Assembly (NCBI GenBank): GCA_023807065.1
Contig: JAJJLU010003650.1
Location: forward strand, 1-41,891
DNA length: 41,891 nucleotides
Direction: 5' to 3'
Source: Isotricha intestinalis
Taxonomy: Eukaryota; Ciliophora; Litostomatea; Vestibuliferida; Isotrichidae
In this document: positions 1 through 8,703 of the stretch, piece by piece
How positions within the stretch are numbered: position 1 is the first letter of the stretch
Layout: each line of letters starts with the position of its first letter
The notes under the pieces: model-generated
Told to the model about the DNA's origin: nothing
What the model saw: the letters and a program-made list of their open reading frames with translations, nothing else
Database searches by the model: none
Translations under genes and position numbers: made by a program

Positions 1-209
1 GCTTTTAACATTTTTCTTTTTGAAAATTCAAAATTCTTTGTCACATCACATACTATCACATTTGCATTCCCTTGTGGGTCCACTTCTTTTGCACATATGT
101 ATTTATCTGATTCAAAGGTTAATGTTCCGTGCTTTATTAAAGAAGCATCAAAACCATGTTGAAGAAGGTTTGTTATTTCCTTCATTTGAACTGGGAGTTG
201 TTGTGACAT
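1..209 (-). CDS. CHC: Clathrin heavy chain, N-terminal fragment (partial)
   Basis: The ATG is at 207-209 and the frame runs 69 codons to the window edge without a stop, so only the start of a very long gene is present. The protein opens MSQQLPVQMKEITNLLQ and then gives TLTFESDKYICAKE, matching the clathrin heavy chain signature TLTMESDKxICxRE in the first blade of the N-terminal beta-propeller. That propeller binds clathrin-box motifs of cargo adaptors; the full protein builds the triskelion coat of endocytic and Golgi vesicles. The codons contain more G and C than the surrounding genes, as expected for a highly expressed gene. The rest of the protein lies outside the window, so integrity cannot be judged. 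Confidence 0.88.
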   Translation of the reverse strand, partial: MSQQLPVQMKEITNLLQHGFDASLIKHGTLTFESDKYICAKEVDPQGNANVIVCDVTKNFEFSKRKMLK

Positions 210-766
210 TTTTTTTCAGTAATAAGATTTTTTTTATCCTATGTATTTATATTTTTTATCACATTCTTTTATTTTTTTTCTATGATATTTAAATTTTTTA
301 TTTTTTTTTTTAATTTTTTTTTTAAAAATAAATATTAATTATTAAATATAGTTTTATCATTGTAATTTTGAAGTAATAAAATCTTTGAAGAAATATCAAT
401 TTCACTTAATTTAGATTATGATGAGAAAAATCTATTGATTTATTAATTGAATATGAATCACAATCATTTAAAAATATTTTATATTTAATATTTCTTCTTT
501 TCTATTTATTTAATATATTATAATTTAGAATTCAAAATTAATTCATTAATTTTTGTTTATATGTATAATTAACTGAATATTGTAAACTATATATTTTATA
601 TTTTTTAATGAATTTTTAATTTATTTAGTTTTATATATATTTAGGCATTATTAATATAATTATAAAATAAAGAAAAAAAGAATTAAAATCTTCTATTTAT
701 TTTATTATATAAAATGGTTAAAATATTAATTGTTAATTAGGAATATATTATAAAAAAATTGTAAAA
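210..766. other. Intergenic region between divergent genes, with a short gene relic
   Basis: This spacer separates the clathrin start (minus) from the coiled-coil gene (plus) and must hold both promoters. It is almost pure A/T with long T runs; no promoter motif could be recognised. A coding-like stretch at 372-523 is listed separately. Confidence 0.6.
372..523 (+). pseudogene. Short decayed coding relic
   Basis: Two overlapping short frames read like one protein broken by a single-base indel near 432-437. The first gives FEEISISLNLDYDEKNLLI and the second gives IDLLIEYESQSFKNILYL, ending in TAA at 521-523. The amino-acid mix (E, D, S, L, Y in coding-like order) is unlike random A/T sequence, which would be full of stops. 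There is no good start codon and no family was recognised. It may be the last piece of a dead gene; the evidence is composition only. Confidence 0.35.
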
Positions 767-2678
767 ATGGATTTTGGAAAATTAAATACTATAAAAAAAA
801 AATTAAGTAGTAACATAACAGATTTATCAACAATTAATACAAGATCACAATATGATAGAAACTTAAGTCCAAAAGTGTTTAATACTGAAATTCCAGATTT
901 AACACTTCAAAAATTTAATAATCAATCAATTTCAAAAGATATATATTCAAGTTATTTTTCAAGAAAGAAAAAAAAACTTAAAATAAATTTAAAGTCAAGA
1001 AATCATGAAATAAAAAAAAATAATACAAGTATTAAAGATAGTAAAGAGAATTATTCTTTATTAATGAAAAAATTAGAAAATTGGGATAAAGAAAATTTAC
1101 ATATTGCAAAAGAAAATCCACAAGAATTATATATTAAACTAAAAAACTTATATAAAAAAATAAATATGAAAAAAGAAATAAAAAGATTAAAGCAATTAAA
1201 TTCTCTTTTAACTCAAAAATCAAATTATAATAAATTAATGGAAAAGGGAGCAAAATCAAATAAAATTTTAGAAGATTTTTTTAATAGAAGAAATAAAGAT
1301 CAAGGAAGTATATTAAAAAATAATATAATAAAAACAAAGACAAGATATAGTTATTCTTTATTTGATTCAAGAAATCAAAAAGATATAGAAGAAAATATAG
1401 GAGTTGATAGTAAAACATTAAATGCAATGAATTCAAAAGATGTTAATGATCAATATTATTCTAGAGTTATAAAAGATAAAATAAAATATGAAAAACAATT
1501 ACATTCAGAATTAATTGATTTAAATAATAATATTCAAGATAAAAAAGAAGAAAAAAATATTACAACTCAAAAATTAAGTGATATATATAATAAACAATCA
1601 AAATTAACAAAAAATTTTAATAAATTATATAATGAAAGAAAATCATTATTAGAAAGATTCCAAGATGATTATGAAAAAAAAGGAAAATTTCATAAATCAA
1701 CATTTATAAAAACATTTGAAATATCGAAAAAAAATGAAGAATTAAAAAACAATATAAAAGATGCAAAAAAAGAATATGTAAAAAATATGAAAATAATAGA
1801 TTCAGAGAAAGAAAATTGTTTAAAAGATATGAAAAGAATAGAAAATGAAATGTGTTATTTCAAACAAATAAATAATGAATTAATAAAAGAACAAAGACAA
1901 TATTATATGGAAATATTAAGAAATGGTTACGACTCAAGAAATGAAGGAATGATTTGGGTAGTTAGAAATTTATTAGAATTAAATACTAATTTAGAATATC
2001 ATCATTTCCCAAAATTTTTAACACATGAACAAATCGATTATTTTAATTAAAATTTCTTCTATTTCTTTAGATGAAATTCAATTAAAAATTATTTTAAAAG
2101 TTTTAAAACAAAAACAAAAAGATTTAAGAATTAAAGAAAATATAAGAAGAATGACAGTGGTAGATAATATATATGCAGATATTAAAAGAAAGAGTATACA
2201 AAATAATGATAATGATATATTAGAATTAACTAAGAAAACTCATAAAAGAGTATTAACAGAATATGAAAAAGAAAAAATTAAAATTAGAAATGAAATAAAT
2301 AAAAAATTTATGAAATTATATTATAAAAATGAAGAAACAATTAGAATGTTTGCTGAAAAAAATATTGAAGATAATAAAGATGAAATATTAATTGAAAAAT
2401 TTAGAGAATGTTTATTTGGAAGAACTAATTATCATACCACTGATTCTTTATTAAAACTTTTTGAAGGTGATCAAAGACAAAAAAAAATATTAAATGTTAT
2501 TTTATATATCAGACAGAAATTAAATGAATTAAATTTAATTAAAAAAAAAATCAAAGATGAACAAATTTTGATTTTTAAAGAAAGTCAAAAATATGATGAA
2601 AGTGAATTAGATGTTAAACAATTAATGCAAAAAGAACTTGTTAAAAAATGCCTTTTCGGAGTTAGTGCTAATTTTTAA
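767..2678 (+). CDS. Long coiled-coil protein, interrupted by a frameshift
   Basis: Two frames make one gene. The first runs from the ATG at 767 to a TAA at 2048-2050; the second is open from about 2022 to the TAA at 2676-2678. The first frame ends in the ordered motif FPKFLTHEQIDYF, and the second continues smoothly with IKISSISLDEIQLKI. Removing one T from the TTTT at 2041-2044 would join them into about 636 residues. No GT..AG intron with the correct phase spans the junction. The protein is Lys/Glu/Asn-rich and largely predicted coiled coil, with a more ordered segment near residues 385-425 (NEGMIWVVRNLLELN). I do not recognise the family; a cytoskeletal or axonemal role is possible but unproven. 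The break is a sequencing indel, a recent mutation or, less likely, programmed frameshifting. Confidence 0.7.
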
Positions 2679-3052
2679 GGAAATTTATTTTTTTTGTATT
2701 TTTATTTTTAATTTTTTTGTAAAATAATAATTTAATTGGGAGGTTTTTAAATAAAAACATATTTTAATTGTTTTATTTTAACTAAATAATAAGATTCATA
2801 TATATTTTAATTTTTTTATTTTAATTATTAATATTCATAAATATTTTCCTTTATTTTTAAATATAAATTGTTTATTGTTTCAAAAAAAACAACGAATTAA
2901 TCTTTATACATTATTAATGTTTTGTTTAATCCAATTATATTCAAAATATTTTTCTTACTTTTAATAATTTTTTTTAATTAATTGTCTTCAAAAATATTAT
3001 AACTATAAAATTAATAACATCATTAAATCACCAATAGTAAAAATTTTCTTTA
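2679..3052. other. AT-rich spacer between convergent coding stretches
   Basis: This is A/T-rich DNA between the 3' end of the coiled-coil gene and the 3' end of the relic on the other strand. I see no coding-like frame, repeat or RNA gene in it. Confidence 0.5.
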
Positions 3053-3408
3053 CTAAATTTTTTTCATTTTGAGCATTTCTCTCATTTCTTCATATTTATT
3101 TATATTATTATTATCATTTTTTAAAGTATTGATAATTTTTTCTTTAAAATTATTACTATTATTATTGTTTGATGATATTTTATTAGGATTATCAATTTCA
3201 TTTAGATTTAAATTTGTCTGAATTGAATAAAATTTTTCTAGTAATTGACGTTTGTTTAATTCTATTTGATTTTTTAATGAATATTCTTTTGTTATTTTTC
3301 TCTTCAATAAATCCACTATTATATCATTTAATAAATTTGATTTTCTACTGAATCTTCTTCTAATAAATTATTTGCCTCTTCATATTTATTTTGAAGGAAT
3401 TTTTTGGG
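3053..3408 (-). pseudogene. Decayed 3' end of a coiled-coil gene
   Basis: An 87-codon frame ends at 3053 (TAA). Its upstream sequence is clearly coding but in another frame: KFLQNKYEEANNLLEEDS is read at about 3349-3408 and then shifts by one base into NLLNDIIVDLLKRKI. Further upstream a third frame (KQINNKLKENITIKLK, to about 3475) follows two consecutive stops. The order and charge pattern suggest the C-terminal part of a coiled-coil protein with an Asn-rich linker. With at least two frameshifts, stops and no credible start, I call it a pseudogene. It could instead be the last exon of a gene whose other exons I failed to find. The family is unknown. Confidence 0.5.
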
Positions 3409-3744
3409 TTAATATTTATTATTTTAATTTTATAGTTATATTTTCTTTTAATTTATTGTTTATTTGTTTAAATTTGAAAATCAAATATTTATTATTTTTT
3501 TTGAAATTATATTAATTAAGTTTTGAAAAAAAATAAACTTTTTTAAAATTACTAAAATTTTTTTTACATTACTTTTTTACTGATGCCAATATTTTAAATA
3601 TCATAATATAAGAAAATTTTTAGTTTAAGATTCCTATTCTTTATTTTCCTTTAATTTTTATCTTTAATTTTATTATTTTTTAATATTAATATTAATGCCA
3701 ACATCCCTTTTATTCTTTAATTTAGATTTTATTATATAGACTAA
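3409..3744. other. AT-rich spacer
   Basis: This spacer lies upstream of the small charged-protein gene. Apart from the weak coding-like tail of the neighbouring relic (up to about 3475, minus strand) it holds only A/T-rich sequence with T runs. No other feature was seen. Confidence 0.45.
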
Positions 3745-4248
3745 ATGGTTGACGAATGTGAAAATAATTATATGTTTGATTTTTCAAATTCAAAAATTAT
3801 ACTTCCAAAACAACTAAAATCTTTAGATTCAAAATTTACAGAATTAAAGAATAAATTAAAAAACAATACTCAAATATCAAATAAAAATAACTTATCTAAA
3901 ATATTATCTCCAAAATATATAATAATTGAAGGAAAAGAAGAATTTATGGGAGCAAGAATTAATTTTACTTTATTAAATAAAAGAAATAAAAAATCTAAAA
4001 AAGAAGAAGAAAATAATTTATTTTTTGAAAAGAATAATAAAATGAAAGAAAAAGGAAATAATATTTTAAAAGAAGATTTTTTTGAAAATAATAAGAATGT
4101 TCAAGAAGAAGAAAATAATATAATAAAAGTTGGAGGAGAAAATACCAAAATAATAATAATTCAACCTAATGAATCTTTATTAAAAAAAAAGAGAGGTCCC
4201 TTTACAATAATAAATTCTTCTTCTAGAAAATATAAAAAAATATTATGA
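3745..4248 (+). CDS. Small charged protein of unknown function
   Basis: A 167-codon frame starts at an ATG in the context CTAAATGG and ends in TGA, one of the rare TGA stops here. The N-terminal half (DFSNSKIILPKQLKSLDSKF, then PKYIIIEGKEEFMGAR) looks ordered. The middle is Lys/Glu/Asn low-complexity sequence, and a basic tail follows (GPFTIINSSSRKYKKIL). No family was recognised. If TGA were read as Trp, only two further codons would follow before a TAA, so the end is secure either way. Conservation of both termini suggests a real protein rather than a chance frame. Confidence 0.55.
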   Translation: MVDECENNYMFDFSNSKIILPKQLKSLDSKFTELKNKLKNNTQISNKNNLSKILSPKYIIIEGKEEFMGARINFTLLNKRNKKSKKEEENNLFFEKNNKMKEKGNNILKEDFFENNKNVQEEENNIIKVGGENTKIIIIQPNESLLKKKRGPFTIINSSSRKYKKIL

Positions 4249-4510
4249 AGAATATAATAAAAAAATTTTATTATAAATTAATAATTAATTCCCACTTCCC
4301 TTTTGTTTTAATATCATTTATTATATAGTTTATTGAAATATTAATATTTTTTAATTTAAAAATTAATATAAACAATAAGATAAATGTAATGTATTAATTA
4401 TTTTATTATTAAAAAAATAATATAAATAAAAAACAAAATGCTTAAATTTATAAATTGATAAAACCAACAAATAATAATTATTCTAAAAAAATATTAAATT
4501 TAAAATAAAC

Positions 4511-5053
4511 TTAAAGTGTATAAGTCATATATTTAGATTCTTCTTTTTTAATTTTTTTCATAATTTTATATTCTTTCCAAAAATTAATAAATTTCCTATA
4601 ATCTACAAAATCTTGATCATCAATCTTACAAATTTTAAAAAATTTATTAACTTCATCTTCATTAAACATTTTTCCTAATTTAATTAGAATAATTCTGAAA
4701 GTTTCAGTAGTAATTTTGCCAGTATTTTTATCATCAAATAATTTAAAAGCTTTAAGAACACTATCTTCATTACTTTCTTCAACAGAAAAATTATGAGTAT
4801 GAATCATAGTAACAAATTCTTCAAAACTAATTAAACCATCTCCATTAGTATCAAATTTTCTAAAAATTTCTTCTACTTCAGACATTGATAATTTATTTCC
4901 TAAATCTTTCATTATTTTCTGAATTTCATATGGTGATATTAAACCGTTTTTATCTAAGTCAAATAAATCAAATGCTTCTCTATATTCTGCTATCATATCT
5001 TCTGGAATATCTAAATTCTTTATTTTAATTGTCACATCTCTTTTTTTTAACAT
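4511..5053 (-). CDS. Centrin-like EF-hand calcium-binding protein
   Basis: The 180-residue protein has the centrin layout: a short basic N-terminus and four EF-hand positions. Loop 1 (DLDKNGLISPYE, near residue 32) and loop 2 (DTNGDGLISFEE, near residue 68) have good calcium-ligand spacing. Loop 3 (DDKNTGKITTET) has Thr at the last position where Glu is usual. Loop 4 (KIDDQDFVDYRK) lacks normal ligands. Centrins are basal-body and contractile-fibre proteins, usually about 170 residues with an active C-terminal site, so weak loops 3 and 4 make this a divergent member. A calmodulin-like or other EF-hand protein is the alternative. It ends in TAA; the start is the only Met before the first EF-hand. 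Confidence 0.8.
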   Translation of the reverse strand: MLKKRDVTIKIKNLDIPEDMIAEYREAFDLFDLDKNGLISPYEIQKIMKDLGNKLSMSEVEEIFRKFDTNGDGLISFEEFVTMIHTHNFSVEESNEDSVLKAFKLFDDKNTGKITTETFRIILIKLGKMFNEDEVNKFFKICKIDDQDFVDYRKFINFWKEYKIMKKIKKEESKYMTYTL

Positions 5054-5151
5054 TTTTTTTATATTATTTTTTAAATTTAATGCAATAATATTCTATTAAA
5101 TAATCAAATTTAAAAATATAATTAAAATTTTTAATGACTATAAACTATTTC

Positions 5152-6589
5152 TTATTCATCTTTTTCATTCTCTTCATAATCTTCATTTGATGTTTTGAAA
5201 TGGATGTTTTTAAGATAAACTTCATCAAATTTTTGATGTTGAGGAACAACAGAAATAGCACTTTGTTTAGTTAAAATATTAAAGTAAAATATAAAAAAAA
5301 TACCCAATGAAGCAGCAATTTGAATAAAATAAATAATAATATCCAAAGTTCTATTAATTTTTATTTTAATTAATAAAAGTTCCAATGATTTTGAAAATAT
5401 AAAACCTAAAGAAATAATACCTGAATATTCCATAATGTATTTTTCATTAAATCTTTCAATTAATTCAGGAACAAAAATAGCATAATAACCTCCTGTTAAA
5501 ACTAAAATAAGAAAAGTTATTGATATGAATATATAATTGTCTTTTCTATTTTTATAAATAAAATAATCAAGAATTAAATATAATAATGATACAACAATAT
5601 TAACAAAATTTCCTATATTTATAATTTTTTTAAAACCATCAAATTTTAAACAATCATATAAAATACCATAAAAAATGGGAATAATATTTGGAATATAAAT
5701 TAAATATTTCATATATTTATTATATTTTGTTATTAAATTATCTTTCCATTGAATTTTTTCTATTTTTGATAATACATTAATAAGACAAATTATCCAAACA
5801 CTTTTATCACGAAAAAATTTTAAAAGTATGTCTTTATAATTTAATACAATTTCAGTATTATTTTGAATTAATTCACTTTTATAAAGAATTGTCTCTACAT
5901 TATCTTCAACTTTAGTAACACAATAATATAAAATAAATCCAATAATATAAGGAATAAAAAAACCTAAAATTAATAAAATATTAAATTGATACATATTAAA
6001 ATCTTTTTTTGAAAAATGTATAATATAAAAAAAAAGATTGTTAATAACTAATTTTAATATAGTTGAAATAACAACAATTAAGGTAATAATTATACCAGAT
6101 TTATTTTTTCTTTTATTATCAATTTCAAATATTTTTTTAATTGGTAAAAAAGTATGAAAACCTTGAGATAAACTACTAAGAGAAATACAAATAAATAATT
6201 TAATGATTTCAAAAACAAAAGAATTTCTGTCAAAATTTAATTTAATGGAATTAACAATGAAGCAAGTAATTAAAATTAAAATCCCAGAAATTATTAAAGT
6301 TCTATATTAACAAATTATATAATAAATATTACATTTTTTCTCCTATAAAATTTACCACAATTCCTCCTAAAATACTTGTCCAAATAAGAATATTTTTTTG
6401 AGAAATATCACTATTTGTATAATTTATTAGTTTATCAAATAATGTTGAATTATAATTTGATTTATTAAAATCATGTGAATATATTGATACTAGTTCATTT
6501 AAAAAAGTATATATTAATGTATTTATTTCTGATACTCCTATAAATATAAACAATGAACTTAACCAAATTAAAACAAAATTTTTTTTCAT
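5152..6589 (-). CDS. Multi-pass membrane protein (transporter-like), two exons
   Basis: Exon 1 is 6589-6333 and exon 2 is 6301-5152, joined across a 31-nt GT..AG intron. Splicing turns two separate frames into one 468-residue protein with no stop and continues a hydrophobic pattern across the junction (IGEK-I-TLIISG). About ten to twelve hydrophobic segments are visible, the first right at the N-terminus (FVLIWLSSLFIFIGV), followed by a luminal-type Asn-rich loop. A charged cytosolic tail ends in EDYEENEKDE. The overall plan resembles a major-facilitator or nodulin-like transporter, but I see no diagnostic motif, so no substrate is proposed. The ATG at 6589 follows an A/T-rich leader that also holds a possible upstream frame. 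Confidence 0.7.
6302..6332 (-). other. 31-nt spliceosomal intron
   Basis: On the minus strand the intron begins GTAATATTT and ends GTTAATATAG. Left in, it gives a TAA immediately after Met86; removed, the frame continues for 382 more residues in the same membrane-protein style. A GTTAAT close to the 3' end could serve as the branch region. It is the only intron I could demonstrate in this window. Confidence 0.8.
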
Positions 6590-6658
6590 TTTTTATTTTT
6601 TTTTACTTTATTAAATAATTGAACTTATAATTTATTTTTTTTTTGTGTTTTATATTAA

Positions 6659-6724
6659 TCAATTTTCATCTTTTCTAGATATAATATCCATATCATATAA
6701 ATTTTTTGTTTTTATTTTATTCAT
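6659..6724 (-). other. Possible upstream ORF or leader exon
   Basis: A 21-codon frame (MNKIKTKNLYDMDIISRKDE..) with a TGA stop lies about 70 bases upstream of the membrane-protein start on the same strand. Its composition is coding-like. It could be a regulatory upstream ORF or the true first exon, but I find no GT donor that would join it to the gene. Confidence 0.25.
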
Positions 6725-6950
6725 TAAAATAACTCCTCAAATTTAAATATAAATATAAAGAAATAACCAAGAAATTATTTCCAAAAAATAAAATAAAATT
6801 ATTATTAAATAAAAAGAAAAAAATTAAATAAATAAAATTTTAAAAATTAAAAAAAATATGAGTAGGTTTTCTGCAAAAACAACTCATTTAAATCAAGTAA
6901 ATTTTAAATATAAATTATATTAGGAAGAAGAACAAAAGACAATAAAAAAA

Positions 6951-8057
6951 ATGTTAAATATAATTCCACCAAAAAATAATGGAAAATTAAAACCAATTCA
7001 ATTAAAAAAAAATTTACGTCCTCCTTCAAATAAAAATAATAATGAAAGACCTTTATCTTCAAAATTAAAAATTGATTGTGAAAAAAATAAAAGTGAAAAA
7101 GATAAAATATTTGATTTTTTAAAAGATTTAAATTTAGAAAAATATACTGAAACTTTTATTGATAATGGAATTAACACAGAAGAAAAAATTCAATATTTAA
7201 ATTATGAAAATTTAAAATTAATAAATATTCCTTATATTCATTGTAAAAAAATATTATCAAAAATAAATGAAATAAGTAAAAAAAATGTGAATTATATGGA
7301 AAGAAAAAAGAATGAATTAGATAAATTAAATGATTCTCAATATGAAGAAATAATATTACCAAAAGAAGAAGATGAAATAAATGAAAATGAAGAAGAACAA
7401 AGAAATAATTTTAATCAAGCAATAATAGATTTTAAAAGAAATCACACTGAAATAATTTTAGAAAATCAAAATTCAACTTATAATAATGTATTAACAGAAA
7501 CTTCAGAAATTTCAATTGAAGAAAAAAATAATAATAATAATAGTTTAATAATTGAAGTTGGTGAATATGTGGAAAATTTAAATAATAATGAAACTTTAAT
7601 TACAAATTTAAATAATAGTCAAATTAAAATAAATAAATCAAAAAATAATTCTATAAGTACTTCACCTAAAAAAATTAATAGAAATTTATATAAAATTGAT
7701 ACTTCAAAACCAAGTGAAGATGCTAGACAATTTTTTCCTTTAAATAAATCAAAAACTTTATGTTATCAATGTTTACATATGATATTAGAAGATAATTCTA
7801 TTTATAAATATTATAAACCTTTTTGTTCATTAAATTGCTTAAAAAATTTTGAAAATAAAAATTTATCAAAATGCTCTTTTTGTGGGAAAAAAATTGAAAT
7901 TATTTATTCAATTCCTTCAAATATTAAAAACCAAACTTTTTATTGTTCTAATGAATGTTTCAAAAAATCAGAACCAAATGAAAATATTATACAAGATAAT
8001 AAAGAAGAAAATTTATTGTCTGATTCAAATGAAGAAATAATTGATCTTTTGGAATAA
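6951..8057 (+). CDS. SAM domain and double Cys4 zinc-finger protein
   Basis: The 368-residue protein has a basic N-terminus and a SAM (sterile alpha motif) domain at about residues 51-113 (IFDFLKDLNLEKYTETF, later YENLKLINIPY). A long Glu/Asn-rich linker follows. The C-terminus holds eight cysteines: C271, C274, C292, C296, then C308, C311, C332, C336, that is two CX2C...CX3C units in tandem. The unit resembles TRASH/MYM/FCS-type treble-clef fingers. SAM domains mediate polymerisation or protein binding, and such fingers bind protein or nucleic acid. The combination suggests a scaffold or chromatin-associated protein, which is inference. It ends in TAA. The start is well placed, with AAAAAAATG context and stops upstream. 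Confidence 0.75.
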   Translation: MLNIIPPKNNGKLKPIQLKKNLRPPSNKNNNERPLSSKLKIDCEKNKSEKDKIFDFLKDLNLEKYTETFIDNGINTEEKIQYLNYENLKLINIPYIHCKKILSKINEISKKNVNYMERKKNELDKLNDSQYEEIILPKEEDEINENEEEQRNNFNQAIIDFKRNHTEIILENQNSTYNNVLTETSEISIEEKNNNNNSLIIEVGEYVENLNNNETLITNLNNSQIKINKSKNNSISTSPKKINRNLYKIDTSKPSEDARQFFPLNKSKTLCYQCLHMILEDNSIYKYYKPFCSLNCLKNFENKNLSKCSFCGKKIEIIYSIPSNIKNQTFYCSNECFKKSEPNENIIQDNKEENLLSDSNEEIIDLLE

Positions 8058-8703
8058 ATAAAAAATAAAATAAATTATTTATTATATTACAATAATTAAT
8101 TATTTTCACTTTTAAAAATAACTTAATAACATATAAATAAAGAATTATATTCTTTATCAAAATTATCATATTTTTTAAAAAAGATTAATCAACAGAGAAG
8201 ATAAAGATATTTATTTTTCTTATTTTTAAAAGATAAAATATTGTTATAAGAATTATTATTAAATTAAATTGAAATAAAAATATCTTTATATATAGATTCA
8301 TATTAATCAGAAGAATTTGTTAATTTTTCTCCTGATGTCTTAAATATAGCTTTTAATTTTTCTGTTTAATACTTTTCTTAAAATTTTTTTTGATGTTATA
8401 CATTTATTTATGAAAGAAAATTTGACTTTTTGATTTTGATACATTTATGATTAATTATATAAGAAAAAGAAATTCAAATACTGTTTTATTTTATTCATTT
8501 TTGATTATTAATTATAAGTGATGTTGGTATATATATATTAAATTTTTTTATTTTTTAATAAACTATTTAATTTCATAAATAATAAAAAAAAAAAAAAATG
8601 AAAATTATTACTTTAGAGAATAATAGAAAATTATAAATTGTCTAATCAAAAATAATTATTAATAAAATAAGTTTTATAAACTATTATTTTTGATAATTAA
8701 ACT
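8058..8703. other. Spacer between convergent genes, with a tiny coding-like patch
   Basis: This holds the 3' regions of the SAM gene and the Asn-rich gene. On the minus strand 8303-8364 reads KLKAIFKTSGEKLTNSSD before a TAA, which looks like a scrap of a former gene; no larger frame extends it. A run of 15 A residues lies near 8583. Nothing else was seen. Confidence 0.4.

Noticed and set aside
20..292. A 90-codon plus-strand frame at the left edge
   Set aside because: It lies antisense to the clathrin heavy chain start (1-209), which has a clear family match; the plus-strand translation is hydrophobic low-complexity sequence.
1957..2070. An intron (GTAGTT to TTCTTTAG) joining the two frames of the first coiled-coil gene
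   Set aside because: The phases do not match and it would remove the conserved-looking FPKFLTHEQIDY segment.
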